Shown here: positions 49,143-57,881 of the stretch, in pieces
Layout of the letters: each line of letters starts with the position of its first letter
How positions within the stretch are numbered: the stretch's first letter is position 1
Source: Pseudomonadota bacterium
GTDB taxonomy: Bacteria > Pseudomonadota > Gammaproteobacteria > Burkholderiales > Sulfuriferulaceae
NCBI GenBank assembly: GCA_021801025.1
Contig: JAJYYK010000012.1
Location: 17,017 to 81,016 of the forward strand
DNA length: 64,000 nucleotides
Reading direction: 5' to 3'
Translations under genes and position numbers: made by a program
The notes under the pieces: model-generated
What the model was told of the DNA's origin: nothing
What the model saw: only the letters and a program-made list of their open reading frames with translations
Database searches by the model: none

Positions 49143-50531
49143 TTAAAATGGTAATGGCAGTTCTGGCGCAGCCTGTTTGAACACACGGCGAAACTCGGCT
49201 TGAATGTGTTCAAGGTTTGCTGCAGTATCGGCTTCGAAGCGCAAGACGATGACGGGTGTGGTGTTGGAAGGCCGTGCCAAACCAAATCCGTGTTCATATT
49301 CAACCCGAAGACCATCTAACTTGATAATTTCTTTTGCATCAGGAAATTGGGCGGTGTCCTGTAAAACCTGCATCAGTTTGAAATGCTCACCTTCGGGCAA
49401 CGTGATGTTAATTTCTGGTGTGTTGACAGTGTCTGGCAAGCTGTGCAATGTGGCGTTGATGTCTGTTTGCTTGCTGAGATATTCCAGCAGGCGGGTACCT
49501 GCATACATGCCATCGTCAAAGCCATACCAGCGTTCTTTAAAGAAAACGTGCCCAGACATTTCCCCAGCCAGCAGTGCGCCGGTTTCTTTCATTTTGGCCT
49601 TAATAAAGCTGTGCCCCGTTTTCCACAGTAACGGGCGACCCCCGCGTGATCGTATCCAGTCAAACAGCTTGCCGGTGGATTTCACATCGAAAATGATTTC
49701 TGCGCCTGGATTGCGGGATAACACATCATCCGCAAACAGCATCAATTGACGGTCGGGATAAATGATACTGCCGTCTTTGCTGACCACGCCCAGTCGGTCG
49801 CCATCGCCATCGAAAGCCAAACCAATTTCCGCGTCGCTGGTTTTGAGTCGATGAATCAGGTCAACCAGGTTTTTGGGTTGGGAGGGGTCGGGATGGTGGT
49901 TAGGAAATTGGCCATCTACCTCGCAGAACATTTCTTCGACTTCACAACCCAGGCGGCGAAAAAGCTCCGGTGCGAAAGCGCCTGCGATGCCGTTGCCAGC
50001 ATCAATAATGATCTTCATCTTGCGTGCAAGCTTGATGTCGCCGACGATACGGTGAATGTATTCTGCTGCGATGTCGTGTTGGCTGTATTGGCCCTGTCCT
50101 TGAGTCAGGTTGTTGGTTTCGATGCGTTGGCGCAGGGCTTGTATGGTATCGCCAGACAGCGTTTCACCTCCTAAAACCATTTTCAGGCCATTATAATCAG
50201 GCGGATTGTGCGAGCCCGTGACCATCACCGCGCTGTGGGTATTGAGCTGATAGGCGGCGAAATAGGTCATTGGGGTAGCGACCATGCCCAAATCGATGAC
50301 ATGGATACCTGCCTGCTGAATGCCGCGTGCCAGTGCTGCCGCAAGATCGGGCCCGGACAGGCGTCCGTCGCGCCCGATGCAAATGTGGGTCTGGGCGCGT
50401 GCAATGGCCTCTGACCCGATGGCGTGTCCAATCAGGGTGACAATTTCCGGGGTCAATGTTTTACCAACGATACCGCGGATGTCATAGGCTTTGAAAATTT
50501 CTTGAGGCAGAGTAAGCAAGGCAATCTCCAT
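49143..50531 (-). CDS. algC: Phosphomannomutase/phosphoglucomutase
   Basis: A 462-residue alpha-D-phosphohexomutase. The phosphoserine loop is TGSHNPPDYNG (S107), the metal loop is FDGDGDRLGV and the sugar loop GEMSGHVFF. The opening EIFKAYDIRGIVGKTLTP is that of bacterial PMM/PGM (AlgC-like) enzymes, which interconvert mannose- and glucose-6-phosphate with the 1-phosphates, feeding LPS, exopolysaccharide and dTDP-rhamnose (the EarP donor). An alternative ATG at 50558 would add nine residues and has an AGGATAGG before it, so the start is uncertain. Confidence 0.9.
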   Translation of the reverse strand: MEIALLTLPQEIFKAYDIRGIVGKTLTPEIVTLIGHAIGSEAIARAQTHICIGRDGRLSGPDLAAALARGIQQAGIHVIDLGMVATPMTYFAAYQLNTHSAVMVTGSHNPPDYNGLKMVLGGETLSGDTIQALRQRIETNNLTQGQGQYSQHDIAAEYIHRIVGDIKLARKMKIIIDAGNGIAGAFAPELFRRLGCEVEEMFCEVDGQFPNHHPDPSQPKNLVDLIHRLKTSDAEIGLAFDGDGDRLGVVSKDGSIIYPDRQLMLFADDVLSRNPGAEIIFDVKSTGKLFDWIRSRGGRPLLWKTGHSFIKAKMKETGALLAGEMSGHVFFKERWYGFDDGMYAGTRLLEYLSKQTDINATLHSLPDTVNTPEINITLPEGEHFKLMQVLQDTAQFPDAKEIIKLDGLRVEYEHGFGLARPSNTTPVIVLRFEADTAANLEHIQAEFRRVFKQAAPELPLPF

Positions 50532-50611
50532 GATGGGGGCAGCAAATTTCGCCAGCATAGCCTATCCTGTTGCAGTTCGACAAGTTTTAGCAATTTGCTG
50601 TATTTGCCCGC

Positions 50612-51043
50612 CTATTTTATCAGCAGAGCTTGACCGGGACGCTGTCGGTATTGAGGCGTTTTGGGGCCTTTGTTCGCAGCACGCGCCACCAGTGGGTCGC
50701 TGTCTTGCTGCAATTGCTCCCGCTGCAACGGGCTGATTGCCGGGTTGCGCGATATGGCGTGGCGCACATTGGGATCCCGGTCATTCACACAAGCATCCAC
50801 CATTTTGGCTGTAAGATCTGGGCGTTTTGCAATGCATAAACGGATGATGTGATCTTGATCTGCAATCAGTACAGCAATTTCTTCACTGTTTAAGTCAGCA
50901 CGGCGGGCAAAATAGCATTTGATCACCATCCATTGTTCTCGCGCCATAAATGGGCGATAGGCCAGCGGCAATGCGTCGCTAAGGGCGAGATTTAGCCGTT
51001 CTTCCAGCGGCAAAGATTTATATTGTCTTTCTAAATGACACAT
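50612..51043 (-). CDS. LRV/HEAT-like repeat protein
   Basis: A 143-residue protein with tandem helical repeats of about 24 residues: EEIAVLIADQDHIIRLCIAKRPDL, TAKMVDACVNDRDPNVRHAISRNP, and ISPLQREQLQQDSDPLVARAA. The D-x-D-x-x-V-R pattern recalls leucine-rich-repeat-variant and HEAT-like proteins that mediate protein contacts. The start at 51043 is preferred, since the upstream 16 codons look non-native; a Cys near the start (MCHLER) recalls the cysteine-bearing N-terminus of LRV proteins, but no cluster is seen. It is divergent from rppH. No function is proposed. Confidence 0.6.
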   Translation of the reverse strand: MCHLERQYKSLPLEERLNLALSDALPLAYRPFMAREQWMVIKCYFARRADLNSEEIAVLIADQDHIIRLCIAKRPDLTAKMVDACVNDRDPNVRHAISRNPAISPLQREQLQQDSDPLVARAANKGPKTPQYRQRPGQALLIK

Positions 51044-51124
51044 TGTTGCATTCCCGGCTTTCAAATATGAGCGAACTGTGAAAAAATACACTCAATTGTA
51101 ACGGATTAGACTTGGATGGCGAAT

Positions 51125-51637
51125 ATGATCGACAAAGATGGCTATCGCCCCAATGTCGGCATCGTTCTGTGTAACGCTCGAAATGAAGTATTTTGGGGAA
51201 AGCGTATCCGGCAACACTCGTGGCAGTTCCCCCAGGGCGGGATACAGCAGGGTGAGAGTCCTGAGCAGGCAATGTATCGGGAGTTGATGGAAGAAGTTGG
51301 CCTGGAGCCCCGGCATGTGCATATTTTGGGACGAACACGTAATTGGTTGCGTTATGATGTGCCACGGAACTGGTTAAGACATGACAGTCGTGGGCAGTAT
51401 CGCGGACAAAAACAAATCTGGTTCTTGCTGCGTTTGATGGGCAGGGATTGTGATGTGTCGTTGCGCGCGTCGCCGCAGCCAGAATTTGATGCCTGGCGTT
51501 GGAACGAATATTGGATGGCAACAGACTTGGTGGTGGACTTTAAGCGGGACGTTTATCGGGCCGCTTTATCGGAATTGTCACGTTTCCTTGAGTGTGGCAC
51601 TTCATCGCATCGTGCCGATGTGGATGAGCTTGTGTAG
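51125..51637 (+). CDS. rppH: RNA pyrophosphohydrolase
   Basis: A 170-residue Nudix hydrolase with the Nudix box [23 protein letters not shown] (split here as [13 protein letters not shown] and [10 protein letters not shown]) and family segments [10 protein letters not shown] and [14 protein letters not shown]. It removes pyrophosphate from mRNA 5' ends and so starts RNase E-dependent decay. The start at 51125 matches the canonical MIDxDGYRPN opening; an ATG at 51116 would add three residues. Confidence 0.93.
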   Translation: MIDKDGYRPNVGIVLCNARNEVFWGKRIRQHSWQFPQGGIQQGESPEQAMYRELMEEVGLEPRHVHILGRTRNWLRYDVPRNWLRHDSRGQYRGQKQIWFLLRLMGRDCDVSLRASPQPEFDAWRWNEYWMATDLVVDFKRDVYRAALSELSRFLECGTSSHRADVDELV

Positions 51638-51653
51638 GAGTTGGGAAAACAGA

Positions 51654-52265
51654 ATGCAGTTACTGTTGGAATTGTTCGATCGATCGGTGTATTACTTGAC
51701 CGGAAGCCAGCCTGCAGTATTTTATCTTGCTGATAAGGAAGGCGGCGGGATATTAATTAATACGCCGAAATTCGACGAGAAGTTATTAGCTGAATTGCAA
51801 GCGATTTTACCGTTGAAGTTTATTTTTTTCCCCAGCCATTTGGGCGCGCAAGATGTCAGTGAGTGGCGACAAGCCAGTGGCGCGCAAACGATCACTTACG
51901 GGCATGAAGTACAGCGAATTACAGGTCTTGTCGATATTGTGTTGAGTCGGGAAAATCGTTTTTCTCGCACTATTGATTTTTTACCTATGTCCGGTCGTAC
52001 GGCAAGCAGTTGTGCCTTGCGTTGTAAAAATAAACCCGGTATTGTCTTTTTCGGACCTGTTTTGTCGTGCGGAGAATCCGGTTGGCCTGCGCTGTTGCCG
52101 CAACCGGATGATCATTCATTTGAAACTCGGGTAATTGGCGCTTTGGGTTTGCAAGATGTGCATTTTGATTATGCGTTTACTGATGATTTTAACCCGCAAT
52201 CCAGCCATTTTGGGCCTGGCGCGGATGCCGCGATACAACGTGAGTTGGCGACGGCGCTATTTTGA
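51654..52265 (+). CDS. Degenerate MBL-fold-like hypothetical protein
   Basis: A 203-residue soluble protein of uncertain family. Its layout suggests a metallo-beta-lactamase fold that has lost the metal site: the strand GGGILINTP is followed by FIFFPSHLGAQDVSEWRQASGAQTI, where the normal THxHxDH is replaced by PSHLGAQD, then FLPMSGRTASSC and GIVFFGPVLS, which stand where HTPGHTxGS and the product strand occur. It lies between rppH and mrp, 16 bp after rppH. Inactivity is inferred, and the fold assignment is tentative. Confidence 0.5.
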   Translation: MQLLLELFDRSVYYLTGSQPAVFYLADKEGGGILINTPKFDEKLLAELQAILPLKFIFFPSHLGAQDVSEWRQASGAQTITYGHEVQRITGLVDIVLSRENRFSRTIDFLPMSGRTASSCALRCKNKPGIVFFGPVLSCGESGWPALLPQPDDHSFETRVIGALGLQDVHFDYAFTDDFNPQSSHFGPGADAAIQRELATALF

Positions 52266-52279
52266 GGAGATAAGGATTG

Positions 52280-53368
52280 ATGGCTATTTCTGAATTGCAG
52301 GTGAATACACTGCTGAAAAGTGTGATAGATCCCAATACCCATAAAGACATTGTGACCAGTAAAGCCGTTCGCAATATCAGTATTCATGGTCAGGATGTGG
52401 CGCTGGAGGTGGTGTTGGGTTACCCTGGGCGGACACAATTTGCCTTGATAAAAAAAATGGTGGAAGATGCATTGAAGGCTTTACCCGGCGTGGGAAAAGT
52501 TGCCGTTGAGGTGAGTACAAAAATTGTTTCGCGTAGCGTGCAGCGTGGCGTAAAGTTAATCCCTGGCGTTAAAAATATTATTGCAGTGGCTTCCGGTAAA
52601 GGTGGGGTAGGGAAATCCACTACGGCGGTGAATCTGGCTCTGGCCCTGGCAGCCGAAGGCGCAAGCGTTGGGATGCTGGATGCCGATATTTATGGACCGT
52701 CGCAGCCTACTATGTTGGGTATTCATGGCAGGCCGGAGTCCCGTGATGGTAAAACTTTGGAACCTATGGAAGCGCATGGCTTGCAGGTGATGTCGATTGG
52801 TTTTCTGATTGATGCCGAAACACCTATGGTGTGGCGCGGCCCGATGGTGACGCAGGCGTTGGAACAGCTGTTGAACGACACACGCTGGCGTGATCTGGAT
52901 TACCTGGTGGTTGATTTGCCGCCCGGTACAGGTGATATTCAATTGACCCTGGCACAAAAGGTACCTGTGACCGGCGCTGTAATTGTGACAACGCCGCAAG
53001 ACATCGCTTTAATCGATGCACGCAAGGGTTTTAAAATGTTTGAGAAAGTGGGTATACCCATTTTAGGTGTGGTGGAAAACATGAGTACCCATATTTGTAC
53101 AAAATGTGGGCATGAAGAACATATTTTCGGTAGTGGCGGTGCAGAGAAGATGGCCGTTGATTATACGGCTGAATTTTTGGGCGCTTTACCGTTGAATATG
53201 GGTATTCGCGAGCAGGCCGACAGCGGTAACCCCACGGTAGTGGCGATGCCGGATAGCCGAATCGCTGAAATGTACCGGGAAATTGCTCGTCGCGTGGCCG
53301 TCAAAATTGGTGATCTGGCGCAAGATCACAGCAACGCGTTTCCAAAAATCGTCATTCAGAATACATAG
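52280..53368 (+). CDS. apbC: Iron-sulfur cluster carrier ATPase Mrp/ApbC
   Basis: A 362-residue Mrp/NBP35-type P-loop ATPase. The N-terminal MIP18-like domain (about residues 1-85) is followed by the deviant Walker A (ASGKGGVGKSTTAVNLAL), the VDLPPGTGDIQLTL motif and the CxxC (HICTKCGHEEHIFG) that holds a bridging Fe-S cluster between two subunits. It delivers Fe-S clusters to target proteins. An AGGAGATAAGG Shine-Dalgarno lies before the ATG at 52280. Its stop at 53368 directly touches the inverted-repeat element. Confidence 0.95.
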   Translation: MAISELQVNTLLKSVIDPNTHKDIVTSKAVRNISIHGQDVALEVVLGYPGRTQFALIKKMVEDALKALPGVGKVAVEVSTKIVSRSVQRGVKLIPGVKNIIAVASGKGGVGKSTTAVNLALALAAEGASVGMLDADIYGPSQPTMLGIHGRPESRDGKTLEPMEAHGLQVMSIGFLIDAETPMVWRGPMVTQALEQLLNDTRWRDLDYLVVDLPPGTGDIQLTLAQKVPVTGAVIVTTPQDIALIDARKGFKMFEKVGIPILGVVENMSTHICTKCGHEEHIFGSGGAEKMAVDYTAEFLGALPLNMGIREQADSGNPTVVAMPDSRIAEMYREIARRVAVKIGDLAQDHSNAFPKIVIQNT

Positions 53369-53603
53369 ATCCTAAAAACGGCAGTTGACCGCTGTTAAGG
53401 TAATAACATGCAACGAAAGAATATTTTTACTGTTTCACCACTCCCCCGATTGGTGAGAATGCTACGAATTGAAGTGCACGTTCATCGCGGCGCATGGCGG
53501 CGTTACTCCGCCCCTGAATGGAATGGCCATTCAGGGTTGTCGTGCCTTGCCCTGCACCACGCTGAACGCACACTTCAACTCGTTCAACTGCCGTTTCTAG
53601 GAT
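53369..53603. repeat. 235-bp inverted-repeat element with terminal repeats and internal palindromes
   Basis: Terminal inverted repeats 53369-53388 and 53584-53603 agree at 19 of 20 positions. A second pair, 53465-53484 and 53563-53582, is also nearly complementary, and a perfect 10-bp apex stem (53512-53521, 53527-53536) with loop AATGG closes the structure. The left side carries about 76 extra bases (53389-53464) with small stems of its own (53435-53440 with 53451-53456). The two arms are also similar when translated. It fits a MITE-type element or structured RNA and occupies the whole mrp-dcd gap. The dcd Shine-Dalgarno (AGGAT, 53599-53603) lies in its right end. Confidence 0.75.
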
Positions 53604-53607
53604 AATC

Positions 53608-54174
53608 ATGAGCATAAAATCTGACAAGTGGATACGAAAAATGGCGGTGGAGCAGGGTATGATCTCCCCGTTTGAGCCGAATCAGGTGCGTGAGGTCAAT
53701 GGTCAACGTATTGTTTCATATGGAACCTCCAGTTACGGTTACGATATTCGATGCGCGGATGAATTTAAATTGTTTACCAATATTAATTCTACTATCGTTG
53801 ATCCAAAAAACTTTGATTCAAATTCGTTTATCGATGTGCGCGGTGACTCGTGTATTATTCCGCCTAACTCGTTCGCCCTGGCGCGCACGGTGGAATATTT
53901 TCGTATTCCGCGCAATGTACTCACCATTTGTTTGGGTAAATCGACCTATGCGCGCTGTGGCATTATTGTCAATGTCACGCCGTTTGAGCCTGAATGGGAA
54001 GGCTATGTGACGCTTGAGTTTTCCAATACCACGCCGTTGCCTGCCCGTATTTATGCGCATGAGGGGGTGGCGCAGGTGGTGTTTTTTGAAAGCGATGAAG
54101 AGTGCGAAACCTCCTACCGTGACCGGGGAGGTAAATATCAGGGTCAAAGTGGTGTGACATTACCGACGATTTGA
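53608..54174 (+). CDS. dcd: dCTP deaminase
   Basis: A 188-residue trimeric dCTP deaminase with the dUTPase-like core: [29 protein letters not shown] with the conserved Arg/Glu pair, [22 protein letters not shown] and a C-terminal GKYQGQSG lid. It converts dCTP to dUTP for thymidylate synthesis. The ATG at 53608 uses a Shine-Dalgarno from the right end of the inverted-repeat element. Confidence 0.96.
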   Translation: MSIKSDKWIRKMAVEQGMISPFEPNQVREVNGQRIVSYGTSSYGYDIRCADEFKLFTNINSTIVDPKNFDSNSFIDVRGDSCIIPPNSFALARTVEYFRIPRNVLTICLGKSTYARCGIIVNVTPFEPEWEGYVTLEFSNTTPLPARIYAHEGVAQVVFFESDEECETSYRDRGGKYQGQSGVTLPTI

Positions 54175-54199
54175 TTGGGTATTGACGTCAATATTAATT

Positions 54200-54295
54200 G
54201 ACCGTCTGGGCGACAGATTCAACTCAAACAATCCATTAGGCCCACAGAGCCGTCTGATGGATTGTTTTGGTTTCAGCTCGGGCGGTCTTTTTTTT
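54200..54295 (+). terminator. Two-tier hairpin with U8 tract just before the decarboxylase start
   Basis: Outer arms 54200-54211 and 54276-54287 pair over 12 bp (three G-U); inner arms 54226-54236 and 54257-54267 pair perfectly over 11 bp with a 20-nt loop. Eight T follow (54288-54295). It serves as a strong terminator for dcd, but it ends only 22 bp before the decarboxylase ATG, so it could also be an attenuator in that gene's leader. Confidence 0.6.
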
Positions 54296-54317
54296 ATGGG
54301 TATTTTAGGGTATGAGC

Positions 54318-56558
54318 ATGAAATTCCGTTTTCCGGTGGTGGTGATTGATGAAGACTTTCGTTCCGAAAATGTCAGCGGACTGGGCATACGTGCGCTAGC
54401 CAAGGCCATTGAAGATGAGGGTACCGAAGTGTTGGGTGTGACCAGCTATGGCGATTTGTCCAGTTTCGCTCAACAGCAAAGCCGGGCTTCGGCGTTTATT
54501 TTGTCGATAGACGATGAGGAGTTTTCCTCGCCGACGGCCGCTGAGCATGCGGTAAGCCAGCTGCGGGTGTTTGTGCAGGAAATTCGCTTCCGCAATGCGG
54601 ATATTCCGATTTTTCTGTATGGTGAAACCCGCACTTCGCGCCATATTCCCAATGATGTGTTGAAAGAGTTGCATGGCTTTATTCACATGTTTGAGGACAC
54701 GCCAGAGTTTGTGGCCCGACATATCTTGCGAGAAATAAAAACTTACCTCGATTCTTTGGCACCGCCTTTTTTTCGTGCACTCACCCATTATGCGTCGGAC
54801 GGTTCATATTCCTGGCATTGCCCCGGACATTCCGGTGGGGTAGCCTTTCTAAAAAGTCCGGTGGGTCAGATGTTTCACCAGTTTTTCGGTGAAAACATGC
54901 TGCGTGCCGACGTGTGCAATGCTGTGGAAGAATTGGGACAGCTGTTGGACCATACCGGGCCTGTTGCAGCTTCTGAACGTAATGCGGCACGCATTTTCAA
55001 TGCGGATCATCTGTTTTTCGTCACCAACGGCACTTCCACTTCCAACAAGATTGTGTGGCATTCCACCGTGGCACCTGGAGATGTGGTGGTAGTGGATCGC
55101 AATTGTCACAAATCGATTCTACATGCCATTATCATGACGGGTGCCATACCGGTGTTTTTAATGCCGACCCGTAATCATTACGGGATTATCGGTCCTATAC
55201 CCTTGTCAGAATTCAGCCCCGAGAATATCCGAAAAAAAATCGAGGCCAATCCTTTTGCACGTGGCAACACCAGCCAACCTCGCGTGCTGACGGTCACCCA
55301 AAGCACTTACGACGGTGTGTTGTATAACGTCGAAACCATTAAAACCATGTTGGATGGTGAGTTGGATACCTTGCATTTCGATGAGGCCTGGTTGCCCCAC
55401 GCACCTTTTCATGAGTTTTATAAAGACATGCATGCCATTGGCCGGGATCGGCCACGCTGTCGCGATTCCATCATTTTTTCGACTCAATCCACGCATAAAA
55501 TGCTGGCTGGGTTGTCGCAGGCTTCCCAGATTTTGGTGCAAGATTGCGAAAACAGAAAATTGGACCGGGATGTGTTCAATGAAGCCTTCCTTATGCATAC
55601 ATCCACCAGTCCGCAGTATGCCATTATTGCCTCATGCGATGTGGCGGCAGCGATGATGGAACCTCCTGGCGGCACCGCTTTGGTGGAGGAATCTATTCTG
55701 GAATCACTCGATTTTCGACGTGCGATGCGCAAGGTAGATGCCGAGTTTGGCGATTCATGGTGGTTTAAGGTGTGGGGACCAGACGAACTGGCGGAAGAGG
55801 GCGTCGGTGAACGTGAAGACTGGATATTACGGGCCAATGAACGTTGGCATGGTTTCGGTGACCTTGCCCCCGGCTTTAATATGCTGGACCCCATTAAATC
55901 TACGGTCATTACTCCGGGCCTGGATGTCGATGGTGATTTTGCCGATACGGGCATCCCCGCTGCCATCGTCACCAAATACCTGGCTGAACACGGCGTTATT
56001 GTAGAAAAAACAGGCTTGTATTCATTTTTCATCATGTTCACCATTGGCATTACCAAAGGTCGCTGGAACACCATGTTGACCAATTTGCAACAATTCAAGG
56101 ATGAGTATGACCGCAACCAGCCGCTTTGGCGCGTGCTGCCAGAGTTCGTAGTGAAATATCCACGCTATGAACGCATGGGTTTGAAAGACTTGTGCGAAGC
56201 CATACATGATATTTACAAGACCAACGACATCGCCAGGTTAACGACGGAAATGTATTTATCGAATATGGAACCGGCCATGAAGCCGACTGATGCTTACGCC
56301 CGCATGGCGCACCGTAACATCGACCGGGTGGAAATTGACAAGCTGGAAGGCAGAATTACCAGCGTACTGCTAACGCCCTACCCCCCCGGCATTCCTTTGT
56401 TGATCCCCGGTGAACGATTCAATGCCACCATCGTGCGTTACCTCAAGTTTGCGCGGGATTTCAATGAGCGTTTCCCTGGCTTCGAGACCGATATTCATGG
56501 TCTGGTGAAAGGGGAGGTTGAAGGCAAGCCGGTGTATTATGTGGATTGCGTGCGATGA
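54318..56558 (+). CDS. PLP-dependent Orn/Lys/Arg decarboxylase
   Basis: A 746-residue fold-I PLP decarboxylase of the biodegradative type. The N-terminal response-regulator-like wing domain (FRFPVVVIDEDFRSENVSG) precedes the catalytic core with the PLP lysine in STQSTHKMLAGLSQAS, the HxxH-type PLP segment HCPGHSGG and the DEAW motif. Family members make cadaverine, putrescine or agmatine and consume protons in acid resistance; substrate is not resolved by sequence. The ATG at 54318 is preferred, because AGGG is seven bases upstream; an ATG at 54312 is too close to it. No antiporter gene is adjacent. Confidence 0.88.
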   Translation: MKFRFPVVVIDEDFRSENVSGLGIRALAKAIEDEGTEVLGVTSYGDLSSFAQQQSRASAFILSIDDEEFSSPTAAEHAVSQLRVFVQEIRFRNADIPIFLYGETRTSRHIPNDVLKELHGFIHMFEDTPEFVARHILREIKTYLDSLAPPFFRALTHYASDGSYSWHCPGHSGGVAFLKSPVGQMFHQFFGENMLRADVCNAVEELGQLLDHTGPVAASERNAARIFNADHLFFVTNGTSTSNKIVWHSTVAPGDVVVVDRNCHKSILHAIIMTGAIPVFLMPTRNHYGIIGPIPLSEFSPENIRKKIEANPFARGNTSQPRVLTVTQSTYDGVLYNVETIKTMLDGELDTLHFDEAWLPHAPFHEFYKDMHAIGRDRPRCRDSIIFSTQSTHKMLAGLSQASQILVQDCENRKLDRDVFNEAFLMHTSTSPQYAIIASCDVAAAMMEPPGGTALVEESILESLDFRRAMRKVDAEFGDSWWFKVWGPDELAEEGVGEREDWILRANERWHGFGDLAPGFNMLDPIKSTVITPGLDVDGDFADTGIPAAIVTKYLAEHGVIVEKTGLYSFFIMFTIGITKGRWNTMLTNLQQFKDEYDRNQPLWRVLPEFVVKYPRYERMGLKDLCEAIHDIYKTNDIARLTTEMYLSNMEPAMKPTDAYARMAHRNIDRVEIDKLEGRITSVLLTPYPPGIPLLIPGERFNATIVRYLKFARDFNERFPGFETDIHGLVKGEVEGKPVYYVDCVR

Positions 56559-56621
56559 AACAGGCAAGATATGTGAATGTCTTAAAGTCGTGCAGAAATT
56601 TAATGATTGGAGTGATTGGCG

Positions 56622-57719
56622 ATGAGCAAATTATTTTCCCCAGTAATGATCGGTAACTTGGCATTAAGCAACCGCATTGTCATCTCGCCCATGTGTCAAT
56701 ATTCAGCTGAGCATGGAGAGGCCGCTGACTGGCATCTCATTCACCTCGGTCACCTGGCTTTATCTGGTGCTGGCTTACTGTTTATCGAAGCGACAGCGGT
56801 TGCAGCGGAAGGCCGTATTTCTGCAGGCGATCTTGGTTTGTGGTCCGACCAGACCGAAGCGGCGCTTGCACGTGTCATTAAATCGGTACACCAATATTCA
56901 TCAATACCTTTTGCTATCCAGCTGGCTCACGCCGGGCGCAAGGCTTCCACGCAAGCGCCGTGGGAGGGAGGGAAGTCAGTTTCTCCGCAGCAGGGCGGCT
57001 GGCAAACTGTCGCACCATCCGCTTTGTCCTTTAATGCGGATGATCCCCTGCCGCTTGCACTGGATGATGCCGCATTGCAGCGTGTTAAAAACGATTTTGT
57101 GTTGGCTGCGCAACGCGCGCATCGGTTGGGCATAGGAGTCATCGAGCTGCATGCGGCCCATGGTTATCTGTTGCATGAGTTTCTGTCGCCTTTATCGAAT
57201 GATCGGCATGATGATTATGGCGGCACGCTGGAAAATCGGATGCGCTTCCCGCTTGAAGTGTTTGAAGCCATTCGTGCCGCCGTACCGAAAGAAATGCCTG
57301 TTGGCGTTCGAATATCCGCGACAGATTGGGTGCCCGGTGGGTGGGATATCGAACAGAGTATTGTTTTTGCAAAGGAACTCCAGTGTCGGGGATGCGCGTT
57401 TATCGATGTTTCTAGCGGCGGACTGTCTCCTTTGCAACAAATTCCGGTTGAGCCGGGCTATCAGGTTCCCTTTGCCGAAAGAATTCGGCGCGAAACTGGT
57501 TTGACCACAATTGCTGTAGGTCTGATCACTGAGCCGGAACAGGCTGAAACGATTATTTCCACCGGACAGGCCGATATGGTGGCACTGGCACGAGGCATGC
57601 TGTACGACCCGCGCTGGCCCTGGCACGCAGCGGCGAAGCTGGGTGCCCAAGTCGATGCACCAAGGCAATACTGGCGTTCGCAACCACACGGATTAAAAGC
57701 CTTGTTCAAACAGGATTAA
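56622..57719 (+). CDS. Old Yellow Enzyme family NADPH dehydrogenase (YqjM/XenA-like)
   Basis: A 365-residue FMN-dependent OYE of the YqjM class. C25 and Y27 in SPMCQYSAE are class-specific residues; IQLAHAGRKAS, ELHAAHGYLLHEFLSPLSN (the FMN/substrate His pair) and the C-terminal VALARGMLYDPRWPWHAA are present. Relatives reduce activated alkenes and nitro compounds and respond to oxidative stress, but no physiological substrate is known. The ATG at 56622 has GGAG about nine bases upstream. Confidence 0.9.
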   Translation: MSKLFSPVMIGNLALSNRIVISPMCQYSAEHGEAADWHLIHLGHLALSGAGLLFIEATAVAAEGRISAGDLGLWSDQTEAALARVIKSVHQYSSIPFAIQLAHAGRKASTQAPWEGGKSVSPQQGGWQTVAPSALSFNADDPLPLALDDAALQRVKNDFVLAAQRAHRLGIGVIELHAAHGYLLHEFLSPLSNDRHDDYGGTLENRMRFPLEVFEAIRAAVPKEMPVGVRISATDWVPGGWDIEQSIVFAKELQCRGCAFIDVSSGGLSPLQQIPVEPGYQVPFAERIRRETGLTTIAVGLITEPEQAETIISTGQADMVALARGMLYDPRWPWHAAAKLGAQVDAPRQYWRSQPHGLKALFKQD

Positions 57720-57881
57720 AGACGGCAGTCTGGTGTTGTGGCCATTCACCTCAACGGGAGTGTCAGTTTTCAGATGGCGCACATCGCCAGTTTTCGGCTA
57801 CACTGAAATTTTGTTTTTTGCCATTTTTCGCTGCAAATGCACTGTTCGCCCATTATCGCATCAAACACTCAGGATAAAGTC

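Noticed and set aside
53408..53627. Two overlapping short reading frames on opposite strands with similar translations
   Set aside because: They reflect the inverted-repeat element read on both strands; neither has a convincing ribosome binding site or length.
57775..57789. TGGCG/CGCCA hairpin after the Old Yellow Enzyme gene
   Set aside because: The stem is only 5 bp with no immediate T tract; too weak to call a terminator.
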